Assembly: GCF_009687845.1 (NCBI RefSeq)
Contig: NZ_BLAD01000038.1
Coordinates: 188,508-252,507, forward strand
DNA: 64,000 nucleotides
Reading direction: 5' to 3'
From: Acrocarpospora corrugata
GTDB lineage: Bacteria; Actinomycetota; Actinomycetes; Streptosporangiales; Streptosporangiaceae
The translations under genes were made by a program, and so were the position numbers. Positions 44,959 to 53,870 of the stretch are shown here, piece after piece; position 1 is the first letter of the stretch; each line of letters starts with the position of its first letter. The notes below the pieces were generated by a model. That model did no database searches. It saw only the letters and a list, made by a program, of their open reading frames with translations, and was not told the origin of the DNA.

Positions 44959-45753
44959 TCAGCGGGTGGCCTCACCCGTGATCCGCTGGGCCAGCCAGAT
45001 CGGCAGCACCGACAGCAGGATCAGCGCCGCCGCGACCACGTTCACCACCGGCGCCTGGTTGGGCCGGAACAGGTTCTCGAAGATCCAGACGGGTAGCGTG
45101 CGCACGCCCGCCCCGGCCGTGAACGTGGTCACGATGATCTCGTCGAAGGACAGCGCGAACGCCAGCAGCCCGCCCGCCAGCAGCGCCGAGCGCAGCATCG
45201 GGAAGGTCACCAGCCGGAACGTGGTGAAGGTGTCCGCGCCCAGGTCGGCCGAGGCCTCCTCGATGGAGAGGCCGAGCCGCCGCAGCCGGGCCAGCACGTT
45301 GTTGTAGACCGTCACCACGCAGAAGGTGGCATGCCCGACGATCACCGTGAACAGCCCGAGCGGCACGCCCAGCACCGAGTGGAAGGTGTTGCTCAGGGCG
45401 ATGCCGGTCACGATGCCGGGCAGCGCGATCGGCAGCACGATCAGCAGGGACACCGTGTTCCGGCCGAAGAAGGTGTAGCGCTGCACGGCGAACGCCGCCA
45501 TCGTGCCCAGCACCAGCGCGATCAGCGTCGCCCCCGACGCCGCCTGCACGGAGGTCCACAGCGCCTCGCGCATGCCGGTGGAGCGCCAGGCCGCCGCCCA
45601 CCAGTCCAGGGTGAAGCCCGGCGGCGGCCAGCCGAAGGTGCGGTCGGCGTTGAAGGAGTTGAGCACCACCACGGCCAGCGGCACGTAGATCACGGCCAGC
45701 CCGGCCGCGAGCGCCGTCCAGAGCCCGGCGCGGGCCGTACGGGACAGGTTCAC
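44959..45753 (-). CDS. potC: Polyamine-type ABC permease, PotC-like
   Basis: A 264-residue, six-segment permease of the spermidine/putrescine importer family. It has the EAA-type cytoplasmic loop IEEASADLGADTFTTFRLVTFP and ALSFDEIIVTTFTAG, the PotC hallmark. GTG 45753 overlaps the potB stop (GTGA). Together with the PotB, PotD and PotA genes upstream it forms a complete ABC importer, transcribed A-D-B-C. Substrate could be a polyamine or a related small amine; that part is inferred from family. Confidence 0.9.
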   Translation of the reverse strand: MNLSRTARAGLWTALAAGLAVIYVPLAVVVLNSFNADRTFGWPPPGFTLDWWAAAWRSTGMREALWTSVQAASGATLIALVLGTMAAFAVQRYTFFGRNTVSLLIVLPIALPGIVTGIALSNTFHSVLGVPLGLFTVIVGHATFCVVTVYNNVLARLRRLGLSIEEASADLGADTFTTFRLVTFPMLRSALLAGGLLAFALSFDEIIVTTFTAGAGVRTLPVWIFENLFRPNQAPVVNVVAAALILLSVLPIWLAQRITGEATR

Positions 45754-46583
45754 AGGTTCTCCAGCGCTCCGGTCCGGCGCACCGCCGCCAGGTAGACGAG
45801 CATGATGAGGACCGGCACGGTGGCCACCGCCGCCGCGAACGGCAGGTTGTTGGCCGCGCCGATGTTGTCGTAGACCACGTTGCCGATCAGCTGCGACCGG
45901 CCGCCGACGATCTTCACGGTGATGTAGTCGCCCAGCGACAGCGAGAACGTGAAGATCGACCCGGCGGCGACGGCCGGGAAGGTGAGCGGCCACACCACCG
46001 TCCGGAACGTCCGCCAGCCGCGCGCCCCCAGGTCACCGGCCGCGTCCAGCAGCGAGTTGGGCAGCCGCTCCAGCCCGGCGTAGATCGGCAGGATCATGTA
46101 CGGCAACCACAGGTACGACAGCGTCAGCACGGTCGCCCCCAGCCCGTACCCCCAGCCGAGAATCCCGCCGGTGGACAGCAGCACCCGCCACGCGTACGCC
46201 TTGACCAGGTACGACGCCCACAGCGGGGTCAGCACGGCGATCACCAGCCAGCGCTGCGCCCGCGGCGAGGCCAGTTTGGCCATCGCGAACGCCATCGGGA
46301 ACGCGACCACCAGGTCGATCACCGTCACCGCCGCCGCCACCCCGAGCGAGCGCAGCGCGATCGTCCGATACACCTCACCGGTGACCAGATCCTCGAAGTT
46401 CACCCAGGTGAACGTCCTGACCAGGTTCCCGGTGAAGGTGTCGGTGGACCAGAAGGCGGTCACCAGCAGCGCGGCCAGGGCGCCCAGATAGGCCAGCCCC
46501 AGCCACGCCATCGGCGCCGACAGCAGCAGCGACAGCCGTACCCCGGCGTGCCGGTGCAGACAGGTCGCCAGTCGCCGCCTCAT
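45750..46583 (-). CDS. potB: Polyamine-type ABC permease, PotB-like
   Basis: A 277-residue, six-segment permease with the cytoplasmic EAA loop NSLLDAAGDLGARGWRTFRTVVWPLTFP and LSLGDYITVKIVGG following, as in PotB. ATG 46583 overlaps the potD stop by one base (TGATG), and the gene overlaps potC by four bases. It pairs with the PotC-like subunit as the transmembrane channel. Confidence 0.9.
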   Translation of the reverse strand: MRRRLATCLHRHAGVRLSLLLSAPMAWLGLAYLGALAALLVTAFWSTDTFTGNLVRTFTWVNFEDLVTGEVYRTIALRSLGVAAAVTVIDLVVAFPMAFAMAKLASPRAQRWLVIAVLTPLWASYLVKAYAWRVLLSTGGILGWGYGLGATVLTLSYLWLPYMILPIYAGLERLPNSLLDAAGDLGARGWRTFRTVVWPLTFPAVAAGSIFTFSLSLGDYITVKIVGGRSQLIGNVVYDNIGAANNLPFAAAVATVPVLIMLVYLAAVRRTGALENL

Positions 46584-47788
46584 CAGCCCTTGATCTCAGT
46601 CCAGGCCCGGGTCCACTCCGAGTAGTCCTTGCAGGTCACGTCGGTGCGCCCGTCCAGGCACTGCGGGATCGGCGTGGTCCAGTAGTAGATCTTGGAGAAG
46701 TAGTCCTCGTCGGTGGCGTGGAAGGTGTCGCAGTGCTTGGGGTCGGCCGTCTCCGCGCACGACTTGGCGTTCGAAGGGGCCTCCCCGAACCACTCGGCCA
46801 CCTGGGCGTTCGCCTTCGGGGAGATGATCCAGTCCAGCCACTTGTAGGCGCAGTTGGGGTTCTTCGCGTTCGCGGCCACCATCCAGGTGTCCGACCAGCC
46901 GGTCGCGCCCTCCTTGGGCAGGGTGACCTCGACCGGGGCCTTCTCGGCGGTCGCCAGGTTGGCGATGACCTGCCAGGTGGTGCCGACCACCGAGTCGCCG
47001 GACTTGAAGGACTGGATCTCCTTGGTGTAGTCCGACCAGTACTCGCCGATGATCGTCCGCTGCTGCTTGAGCAGGTCCACCGCGGCCTGGAACTGCTTGT
47101 CGTCCAGCGCGTACGGGTTCTTGATGCCCAGTTCCGGCTTGGTGGACATCAGGTAGACGGCCGCGTCCGCGATGTAGATCGGCGAGTCGTAGGCGGTCAC
47201 CTTGCCCTTGTACGGCGAAGCCGGGTCGAACACCACACTCCACGAGTCGGGGGCCGGGTTCACCGTGTCGGTCCGCCACATCAGCAGGTTCGCGCCACGC
47301 CCGTGCGGCGCGCCGTAGGCGACCCCGCCGACCGAGTTCCACGGCTTGTCCTTCAGCCCGGAGAACACGTCCGCGTAGTTGGGGATCAGCGCGGTGTTGA
47401 CGGGGGCGACCGTGCCGCCGGCGATCAGGCGGAGCGAGGCGTCGCCGGAGGCGGAGACGGCGTCGTACTCGCCGGTCTTCATCAGGTTGACCATCTCGTC
47501 GGAGGTCCCGGCGGTCTTGGTGTTGACCTGGCAGCCGGTGGAGCTCTCGAACTCGGTGACCCAGTCGACCTTGGGGTCGGTGGAGCCGTCCTCCACGTAG
47601 CCGGCCCAGGCCACCAGGTTGACCTGGCCCTCACCGGCGCCCAGGGAGGCCAGCGCGTCGATCTTCGGGGGGACGAAGCCGGTCACGCCGGGCGCGGGGG
47701 CGGCCGTGCCGGCGGGTTCGGTGGAACCGCAGGCGGCGGCCAGGGCCAGGGCTGCGACGGCGGCGGCGATGCGGGGGGTTGATCGCAT
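46583..47788 (-). CDS. potD: Polyamine-type ABC substrate-binding lipoprotein, PotD-like
   Basis: A 401-residue secreted binding protein. The signal sequence ends in a lipobox LAAACG (Cys at residue 20), so it would be processed by the Lgt and LspA enzymes also encoded in this window. The mature part has NLVAWAGYVEDGSTDPKVDWVTEFE (typical PotD N-lobe), SGDASLRLIAGGTVAPVN, and a late tail with DEDYFSKIYYWTTPIPQ characteristic of actinobacterial spermidine/putrescine-binding homologues. Four Cys near the C-terminus could form disulfides. ATG 47788. Ligand specificity not determined. Confidence 0.92.
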   Translation of the reverse strand: MRSTPRIAAAVAALALAAACGSTEPAGTAAPAPGVTGFVPPKIDALASLGAGEGQVNLVAWAGYVEDGSTDPKVDWVTEFESSTGCQVNTKTAGTSDEMVNLMKTGEYDAVSASGDASLRLIAGGTVAPVNTALIPNYADVFSGLKDKPWNSVGGVAYGAPHGRGANLLMWRTDTVNPAPDSWSVVFDPASPYKGKVTAYDSPIYIADAAVYLMSTKPELGIKNPYALDDKQFQAAVDLLKQQRTIIGEYWSDYTKEIQSFKSGDSVVGTTWQVIANLATAEKAPVEVTLPKEGATGWSDTWMVAANAKNPNCAYKWLDWIISPKANAQVAEWFGEAPSNAKSCAETADPKHCDTFHATDEDYFSKIYYWTTPIPQCLDGRTDVTCKDYSEWTRAWTEIKG

Positions 47789-47803
47789 GGAGTCTCCTGA
47801 TAG

Positions 47804-48823
47804 CTAGACGATCGCGAACTCGTGCCGGCGGTGCCACACGAGCCGGACCCTGGTGCCGCGCAGGCCCATCACGTCCATGGACGAGACCTGCAGGTTCTGC
47901 TGGAGGGCGATGAGCCGCCCGCCCGCGTCCAGGTCCACCACGAACCGGGTGGCGGGCCCCGCGTAGACGACCTCGGTGACCAGGCCGGTGGCGCTGTGCT
48001 CGCCGTCGGCGACGGGCTCGTCGGGCGCCGCGACGCGCAGCTTCTCGGGGCGGACGCTGAAGGTGCCGTCCTTGCCCAGCACGGCCTGGGCCGCCGGGCC
48101 GGAGATCAGGTTGGAGGTGCCGACGAAGCCGGCCACGAACGCGCTGGCCGGTCGCTCGTACACCTCGGCGGGGGTGCCGACCTGCTCGATCCGGCCCGCG
48201 TCGAACACCGCGACCCGGTCGCTCATGGTCAGCGCCTCCTCCTGGTCGTGGGTGACGAACAGGAAGGTGATGCCGACCTCGCGCTGGATCGCCTTCAGCT
48301 CGACCTGCATCTCCTCGCGCAGCTTCAGGTCGAGCGCGCCGAGCGGCTCGTCCAGCAGCAGCACCTGGGGGCGGTTGACCAGGGCGCGGGCCAGCGCGAC
48401 CCGCTGCCGCTGGCCGCCGGAGAGCTGGCCGGGGCGGCGTTTCCCGTAGCCTTCCAGGCGGACCGAGGCGAGCGCTTCGAGGGCCTTCTGGCGGCGGTTG
48501 GGGACCTTCTTGACGCGCAGTCCGTACTCGACGTTCTCCAGCACGCTCATGTGCGGGAACAGGGCGTAGTCCTGGAAGACCGTGTTCACGTCCCGCTCGA
48601 AGGGGGCCAGCCGGGTGACGTCCCGGCCGGCGAGCTCGACGGTTCCGGCGGTCGGGGTCTCGAATCCGGCGATCATCCGCAGCACGGTCGTCTTGCCGGA
48701 GCCGGACGGGCCGAGCATCGCGAAGAACTCCCCGTCCGCGATGTCGAGGTCCACCCCCGCGACCGCTTCGACACTCCCGAAGCTCTTGCGCAGCCCGCGC
48801 AGGGCCACCGCCTGGTCTGCCAT
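47804..48823 (-). CDS. potA: Polyamine-type ABC importer ATPase, PotA-like
   Basis: A 339-residue ATPase: Walker [11 protein letters not shown]-loop in [21 protein letters not shown], signature [15 protein letters not shown], Walker [12 protein letters not shown] and switch [11 protein letters not shown]-terminal TOBE-type regulatory domain follows (about 240-339). I chose ATG 48823 over 48835. A TTGTTG (complement of 48854-48859) and TATGTT (complement of 48831-48836), 17 bases apart, form a promoter ending seven bases before 48823, so the message would be leaderless. It heads the importer operon and is divergent from a GntR regulator. Confidence 0.94.
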   Translation of the reverse strand: MADQAVALRGLRKSFGSVEAVAGVDLDIADGEFFAMLGPSGSGKTTVLRMIAGFETPTAGTVELAGRDVTRLAPFERDVNTVFQDYALFPHMSVLENVEYGLRVKKVPNRRQKALEALASVRLEGYGKRRPGQLSGGQRQRVALARALVNRPQVLLLDEPLGALDLKLREEMQVELKAIQREVGITFLFVTHDQEEALTMSDRVAVFDAGRIEQVGTPAEVYERPASAFVAGFVGTSNLISGPAAQAVLGKDGTFSVRPEKLRVAAPDEPVADGEHSATGLVTEVVYAGPATRFVVDLDAGGRLIALQQNLQVSSMDVMGLRGTRVRLVWHRRHEFAIV

Positions 48824-48828
48824 GAACT

Positions 48829-48886
48829 TAAACATATGGTGTTAAATGTTTCGCAACAAGACACGATCCGGTATCACAGGTGTTAA
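48829..48886. promoter_or_regulatory. Divergent potA/gntR control region with repeated GGTGTTAA
   Basis: The octamer GGTGTTAA occurs at 48838-48845 and again at 48879-48886, same orientation, 41 bases apart. An inverted pair AAACAT (48830-48835) and ATGTTT (48846-48851) flanks the first. The first site covers the potA -10 box and spacer, a likely operator for the GntR-type regulator encoded next. Confidence 0.5.
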
Positions 48887-48906
48887 CGATCGAGGAGGGG
48901 GCCCAG

Positions 48907-49632
48907 ATGAACACGGCGCGGCTGGCCGTCTTCGCGCCGGTCGACAGCACGGCCAGGGTCGAGGCGGTGGTCCGCCGCCTCGCCGACGCGATCGCGCTCG
49001 GCCTGCTCGCCGACGGCGAGCAGCTCCCCAGCGAGGCCGAGCTGGCCGGGCAGCTCGGCGTCTCCACGGTCACCCTGCGGGAGGCGCTGATGGCGCTGCG
49101 CCAGCAGGGCATGGTGGAGACCCGCCGGGGCCGGGGCGGCGGCAGCTTCGTCCGCCTCCCCTCCGACCTGGACCTCGGCCTGCTGCTGCGCGGCTACGCG
49201 GTGGAGGAGCTGCGCGACCTCGGCGACCACTACGCCGCCATCGCCGGAGCCGCCGCCCGGCTGGCCGCCCAGCGCGCGCTCCCCTCCGACCTGGCCCCGC
49301 TGCTGCGCTCGCTGGACGAGATGGCCAAGGCCGACTGGGACGGCCGGCTGCGCCGCCTGGACGGCCGGTTCCACGTGGAGATCGCCGCCGCCTCCCAGTC
49401 GGCGCGACTCACTCAGGAGGAGATCCGGTTACAGGCTGACATCGGACCCTTGCTGTGGCTTTCCCGGGACGAGCACCATGAGATGACGAAAAGACAGCTT
49501 TTCGACCAGCATCGGGCCATCGTCGAGGCCATCCGGGCCGGAGCCGGGGACCAGGCCAGGGAGCTCGCCGAACGCCACGTGCTGGACGCGGTGGACCACC
49601 TCATCGAGCTTCGGCTGCGGCTGCAGGAGTAG
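48907..49632 (+). CDS. FadR-type GntR transcriptional regulator
   Basis: A 241-residue regulator. An N-terminal winged helix (residues about 15-85, LADGEQLPSEAELAGQLGVSTVTLREALMALRQQGMVETRRGRGGGSFV) is followed by an FCD effector domain (about 95-235) with conserved His and Asp positions (LRRLDGRFHVEIAAAS, FDQHRAIVEAIRAG, HVLDAVDHLIEL) that bind a metal and small acid in this subfamily. ATG 48907 with AGGAGG about eight bases upstream is preferred over ATG 48880. It probably controls the divergent potADBC operon and itself. The cache-domain gene follows three bases after its stop. Confidence 0.92.
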   Translation: MNTARLAVFAPVDSTARVEAVVRRLADAIALGLLADGEQLPSEAELAGQLGVSTVTLREALMALRQQGMVETRRGRGGGSFVRLPSDLDLGLLLRGYAVEELRDLGDHYAAIAGAAARLAAQRALPSDLAPLLRSLDEMAKADWDGRLRRLDGRFHVEIAAASQSARLTQEEIRLQADIGPLLWLSRDEHHEMTKRQLFDQHRAIVEAIRAGAGDQARELAERHVLDAVDHLIELRLRLQE

Positions 49633-49635
49633 CAC

Positions 49636-50364
49636 ATGACCAAACTTCAGGCCGGTCGCCCCGCCGACGTCGTGGACGCGGCGCTCGCCCGCGTCGGCCA
49701 GGTCGCCGGCGAGGTCTTCACCACCCTGCGCGAGGTCCGCGCCGCCACCGCCGCCACCGTCCTGTCCGTACGGCAGGCCGGCCGAGAACCCGTCGCGGCG
49801 GACCTGGCCACTCTCCGCCCGCTGCTGTGGAACCGCCTGGACTCCGCCCGCCTGAGCGCCCTCATCGCCGGCATCGGCTTCATCGCCGCCCCAGGCCTGC
49901 TCGCCGACGCCGCCTGGTACCTGGAGTGGTGGCAGGAGAACCCGTCCGGCCGCCCGGTCCAGTTACTCCGCGACCTCGACCCGTCCAGCAGCGCCTTCTA
50001 CGACTACACCCACTGGGACTGGTACGCCGGACCGCTGGCCGGTGCCGAGCACACCATCTGCGGCCCCTACGTGGACTACCTCTGCACCGACGAGTACAGC
50101 CTCACCTTCTCGGCCCCGGTCACCGTGGCGGGCGCGTTCATCGGCGTCGCCGCCGCCGACGTGTTCGTCCGCCGGTTCGAGGCGGCCGTCGATCCCGCCC
50201 TGCGCGAGATCCCGGCCCCGGCCCTGCTCACCAACGCGGAGGGGCGCGTGGTCGCCTCCAACACCGCCCGCTGGATCGCCGGCTCCGCCTACCGGGGCGC
50301 GCCCGGCTTCACCAAACACGCCATCGGCGACCTGCCTTTCACGCTGGTGGCCGCCGACCGCTGA
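49636..50364 (+). CDS. Cache/PDC-like sensor protein linked to the pot locus
   Basis: A 242-residue protein with a helical N-terminal half (about 1-75) and a C-terminal PDC/cache-like domain (about 85-240): LVDAAWYLEWWQENPSG, FYDYTHWDWYAGPLAG, GPYVDYLCTDEYSLTFSAPVTVAGAFIGVAAADV. The D-x-x-W-Y...Y-x-D pattern and late F-IGVAA-D strand are those of extracellular small-ligand sensors. Yet it has no signal peptide or membrane helix, so it would sense in the cytoplasm. Being three bases from gntR and next to a polyamine-type importer, it may sense the imported amine and assist the regulator (inference). Confidence 0.75.
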   Translation: MTKLQAGRPADVVDAALARVGQVAGEVFTTLREVRAATAATVLSVRQAGREPVAADLATLRPLLWNRLDSARLSALIAGIGFIAAPGLLADAAWYLEWWQENPSGRPVQLLRDLDPSSSAFYDYTHWDWYAGPLAGAEHTICGPYVDYLCTDEYSLTFSAPVTVAGAFIGVAAADVFVRRFEAAVDPALREIPAPALLTNAEGRVVASNTARWIAGSAYRGAPGFTKHAIGDLPFTLVAADR

Positions 50365-50367
50365 CGC

Positions 50368-51507
50368 TCAGCCGGTGAGCGGGAGCCCGCGCAGGGCGGT
50401 CGCGATCTCGGCGCGCAGCTCGCGGGCGGGCGCGTGGCGTGACCATTCGCCCAGGTCGCCGGAGAGTTCGCGGAGCTGGTCGTAGGTGCTCGCCGAGTGG
50501 GTTCGGGCCACCAGGCCGAGGGCCCGCGAGGCGGTCCTCCTGGCCTCCTCCAGGCGGTCGGCGCGCAGGTGGGCGCGGGCCAGGCGGGCCGTCAGGAGTC
50601 CCCGGGCGCGCAGGCCGTCCGGGCGGACGGTGGTCAGGGCGGTTTCCAGGAGTCCGGCCGATTCCGCGGTGCGGCCCAGGTCGTACAGGCACCAGCCGCG
50701 GACGGCGGCGCCCAGGTCGCCCACCGAGGTGGGGCCGAGCAGTTCGGTCTCGGGGGCCGCGGTCAGGAATCCGGCCGCCTCCTCCAGGGCCGCCTGGCAG
50801 GCGCGCTCGTCGCCGTACCTGGCCCGGCCCCGGGCCTCGGTGTGGGCGGCGAGGGCCAGGACGCGGAAGGACAGGCCGGGGCGGCGGCGGACCCCGGCGG
50901 CGAGTTCGGCCGCGCCGAGGTGGTCGCCGGGGAGCATCAGCTCGGCCCGGCGGACGACCGCGTAGGCGCCCAGGTCGCGGTCGCCGAACAGGCCGGCCAG
51001 CCTGGTGGTCTCCTTGAGCCAGTCCAGCGCCTGGCGGGGCTGCCCGGACTCCTGGGCCAGCCAGCTGGCGTACTCGGCGTAGTAGCCGGGCAGCACGCCG
51101 ACGTCGCCCAGCTCGGTGAGCAGCTCGAACTGGGCGGACACCATCGGGAGCACGGCGGGGGCGGCCAGCCGGCGGCCCATGCCGCGCAGGTCGCGGATGG
51201 CCTCCTCCAGAGCGGGGAGCAGCATCTCCGGGGGATGGCGCAGGCCCCCGGCCGGCGTGGGCTGGTCGCGGGGGGCGGCCATCTTGGCCCGGGTGCGGTC
51301 GGCGCGGGCCAGCTCGGCCAGCAGGCCGCCCGCGACCAGGATCTCGTCGCAGCGCCGGGCCACCAGCTCGCCGGGCCGCGCCTTGCCGCTCTCGATCTTG
51401 CTCAGCGTGCCCTTGTTGCAGGGCACTCCGGCGGCCAGCTGGGAGAGGGAGAGCCCGGCGGCCTCCCGGCGCTGCCGGAGCTCCGGCCCGAACAGATCGA
51501 TAGCCAA
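50368..51507 (-). CDS. XRE-family HTH regulator with TPR-like C-terminus
   Basis: A 379-residue regulator. The N-terminal HTH (residues 6-60, LRQRREAAGLSLSQLAAGVPCNKGTLSKIESG) is followed by a long helical-repeat region (about 100-370) like the peptide-binding or protein-sensing domains of actinobacterial XRE regulators. TTG start at 51507 with GGGGG upstream. It is divergent from the E2-like/E1 cassette with 118 bases between starts, so it very likely controls that cassette. Its 3' end lies three bases from the end of the convergent cache gene. Confidence 0.88.
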   Translation of the reverse strand: MAIDLFGPELRQRREAAGLSLSQLAAGVPCNKGTLSKIESGKARPGELVARRCDEILVAGGLLAELARADRTRAKMAAPRDQPTPAGGLRHPPEMLLPALEEAIRDLRGMGRRLAAPAVLPMVSAQFELLTELGDVGVLPGYYAEYASWLAQESGQPRQALDWLKETTRLAGLFGDRDLGAYAVVRRAELMLPGDHLGAAELAAGVRRRPGLSFRVLALAAHTEARGRARYGDERACQAALEEAAGFLTAAPETELLGPTSVGDLGAAVRGWCLYDLGRTAESAGLLETALTTVRPDGLRARGLLTARLARAHLRADRLEEARRTASRALGLVARTHSASTYDQLRELSGDLGEWSRHAPARELRAEIATALRGLPLTG

Positions 51508-51532
51508 CTAATGCCCCCGGTGTCTGGTTTCC

Positions 51533-51605
51533 GGAGTTGCCTCTTGTCAAGTCAACTCCGCAACCCTTCTTTAACTATTCCCGACTATATCAAGATGCCT
51601 ATATC
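51533..51605. promoter_or_regulatory. AT-rich divergent control region of the E2/E1 cassette
   Basis: GGAGTTG (51533-51539) and CAACTCC (51553-51559) are a perfect 7-bp inverted repeat around CTTGTCAAG, a likely operator for the XRE regulator. Downstream, TATATC occurs twice (51586-51591, 51600-51605), either could be the -10 box for the E2-like gene. AGAAGGAGAT at 51610-51619 is its ribosome site. The region is clearly more AT-rich than its surroundings. Confidence 0.5.
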
Positions 51606-51625
51606 CAACTAGAAGGAGATTAAGC

Positions 51626-52186
51626 GTGAGTAACGCACCAGACCTCAACGAGCTCCGGCGGATCATCCACGACGCCCAGCAGACCGGCTCCGCGCACGCC
51701 CGGCGGCCGTCCGAGGAGATCACCGTCGGCCGCGAGGGCGAGATCTACACCGGCAACGCGCCCGCCGACCAGCCGCTCTCCAAGGTCCAGCTCGGCACCT
51801 TCGCGGTCGCGCTGGACACCCGCGAACTCAACGACCAGCGGTACGCGTCCGGGCACATGCCCCGCAACACGGTCTTCGTGGACCGGCCCAGCCGGGGCTG
51901 GTGCTACTCGATCAGGTCGCAGATGGGCCGGGTCTACACGCTGTTCGCCAAGTTCGACGGCCGCAACTACCAGGTCTACCTGCTGGAACCGCAGCTGCAG
52001 GGGCACGTCGGGGTGCACCAGGGCCACCTGTACTCCGACGGCCGGATCTGCCTCAGCGACGACAACAACTCCGGCCAGCCCTCGCTGGAGGAGGCCTACT
52101 CCAAGTCGGTCCTCTGGGCCACCGGGATGGACGTGGTGCTGGCCGGATACACCTTCCCCTTCTCCGTCAACAACCTCGATGACTAG
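51626..52186 (+). CDS. E2-like (UBC-fold) protein of a ubiquitin-like conjugation system
   Basis: A 186-residue protein. The C-terminal half reads YTLFAKFDGRNYQVYLLEP, then H131-x2-H134-LYSDGRICLSDD with Cys142, then SLEEAYSKSVLWATGMDVVLAG. This mirrors the UBC fold: strand-rich core, H..G.ICL active-site Cys, then helices with a Trp. The N-terminal 50 residues are helical and polar. GTG 51626 with a strong GGAG. The JAB-E1 gene overlaps its end by eight bases. E2 activity is inferred from the Cys motif and from the partner gene, not from close sequence identity; a UBC-like but non-catalytic fold cannot be excluded. Confidence 0.7.
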   Translation: MSNAPDLNELRRIIHDAQQTGSAHARRPSEEITVGREGEIYTGNAPADQPLSKVQLGTFAVALDTRELNDQRYASGHMPRNTVFVDRPSRGWCYSIRSQMGRVYTLFAKFDGRNYQVYLLEPQLQGHVGVHQGHLYSDGRICLSDDNNSGQPSLEEAYSKSVLWATGMDVVLAGYTFPFSVNNLDD

Positions 52187-53870
52187 CGCCCGCCTGCCGG
52201 TGGTCCGGGTCGCCGACTACGCCCTGGACGGCATCGCCGCCACCCTCGGCGCGGTCACGCCGGAGCAGGGCGGGGCGCTGCTCGGCATCCCCGGCAGCGA
52301 CACGGTCACCCAGTTCGTGCACGACAGGTCCGCGGACGTGACCTCGGTGCGCTACCACAACACCGACTGGCTGATCCAGGAGATCAACCAGGTCGAGCGG
52401 CGCACCGCCGCGCGGTTCAAGGGGATCATCCACTCGCATCCGCGCGGCATGCCGTACCCGTCGGGGCAGGACCGGAGCGAGTTCGCCCGGTCGCTGGAGC
52501 TGAACACGGCGCTGACCCGGTATCTGGCGCCGATCGTCACGCACGACGTGACCACCGCGCTGGACGGGCACGAGCTGGTGCTGGACGGCTGCCGGATGTC
52601 GTTCTTCGGGGCCAGCCAGTCCGAGTCGGGGCTGCGGCTGACGCCGATGCGGCCGGTCGTGCTGCCGGTGCGCCGGGCGCTGACCCGGGCGGGGTTCACG
52701 GCGGTGGACGAGCCCGCGCTGATCACCGTCGGCGACTCGGCCATGCTGGGCACGACCGGCGAGATCGGCGGCCTCGGGCTGGTCACGATCCTGTTCGGCG
52801 CCGACTACCCGGCCACCGCGCCGCTGGTGTTCCTGGGCGAGTCCGGGCCGATCCCGCTGGACTGGGAGCTGGGCGTGCCCGGCGAGGACCGGCTCGAACG
52901 GGTGGTCGGGCGGCTGCGGTCCCGGCCGGCGAAGGTTCCGCTGCAGGCGCGGAGCGCGGGCCTGCTGTCGCCGGCGCTGGCCGACCGGCGGGTGCTGGTC
53001 GTGGGGGCGGGGTCGGTCGGCTCCTACCTGACGGAGGTGCTGGCCCGGTCGGGTGTGGGGGCGTTCACGCTGGTGGACCCGGAGGAGGTGGCGGCGGAGA
53101 ACCTCGGCAGGTCGGCGTATCGGGTGGATGACGTGGGCACGCCGAAAGTCGAGGCGCTGGCGCGGCTGGTCCGCGCGGTCAACCCCGCCGCCGAGGTGGC
53201 CGGGTATGCGGCGGCCCTGGACGGGCTGCCGATCGAGGACCTGGCCAAGCTGGTGGAGGGGTGCGACCTGGTGGTCGCGGCCACCGACGACAACCAGGCG
53301 CAGGGGCGGCTGGACCATCTCGCCTACTGGTTCGGCAAGCCGGCCGTGTTCCCCGCCCTCTACCGGGGCGCCGAGGGCGGCGAGGTGATCATGGTGGCCG
53401 CCGGGCTGCCGTGCTGGGGGTGCAGCACCGGCGGCGTACGGGCGGCCACCGCCGAGCAGGAGTCGCCGCTCCGGCGGACCGACTACGGCACCGGGCGGCT
53501 GATCGCCGAACCCGGCCTGCTGGTCGACATCCACCACGTCAGCTCGGTCGCCGGCAAACTGGCGCTCGGGCTGCTGCACCCGGACTCCGAGGACGTGGCC
53601 GCCATGCGGTTCGCGGCGGGCGTCCGGGAACGGGGCGCCAACTACGCCGTGTTCGCCAACCGGCCGGACTACTGGATCTTCGCGTCGGTGCTGGCGGACA
53701 CCTACGGGCAGTACGCGTACCAGAGCATCTGGCTGGCGCCGAGCCGGGACGAGGCGTGCCCGGTCTGCGGCGAACAGGAGGGGCGGACCGATCCCACGGC
53801 CTACACCGCCGAGGCGCCCGGCGCGGACCTGCTCGCCGCCTACCGGCGGGAGGCGGCGCCGGGTGAGTGA
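52179..53870 (+). CDS. JAB-protease/E1 fusion protein of a ubiquitin-like system
   Basis: A 563-residue fusion. Residues about 10-150 are a JAB/MPN+ metalloprotease: Glu29, then H85-S-H87-P with S95 and D98 (IIHSHPRGMPYPSGQD), a full JAMM zinc motif. Residues about 160-250 may be an RWD/UBC-like linker domain (FGADYPATAPLVFLGE; inference). Residues about 268-540 are an E1/ThiF adenylating domain: VGAGSVG (275-281), Asp300, ENLGRSAY, Lys323, VVAATDDN, and two zinc pairs, C412/C415 and C527/C530. No separate cysteine clearly fits the E1 thioester role. ATG 52179. The JAB part could trim or remove a modifier that the E1 part activates. Confidence 0.85.
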   Translation: MTSARLPVVRVADYALDGIAATLGAVTPEQGGALLGIPGSDTVTQFVHDRSADVTSVRYHNTDWLIQEINQVERRTAARFKGIIHSHPRGMPYPSGQDRSEFARSLELNTALTRYLAPIVTHDVTTALDGHELVLDGCRMSFFGASQSESGLRLTPMRPVVLPVRRALTRAGFTAVDEPALITVGDSAMLGTTGEIGGLGLVTILFGADYPATAPLVFLGESGPIPLDWELGVPGEDRLERVVGRLRSRPAKVPLQARSAGLLSPALADRRVLVVGAGSVGSYLTEVLARSGVGAFTLVDPEEVAAENLGRSAYRVDDVGTPKVEALARLVRAVNPAAEVAGYAAALDGLPIEDLAKLVEGCDLVVAATDDNQAQGRLDHLAYWFGKPAVFPALYRGAEGGEVIMVAAGLPCWGCSTGGVRAATAEQESPLRRTDYGTGRLIAEPGLLVDIHHVSSVAGKLALGLLHPDSEDVAAMRFAAGVRERGANYAVFANRPDYWIFASVLADTYGQYAYQSIWLAPSRDEACPVCGEQEGRTDPTAYTAEAPGADLLAAYRREAAPGE

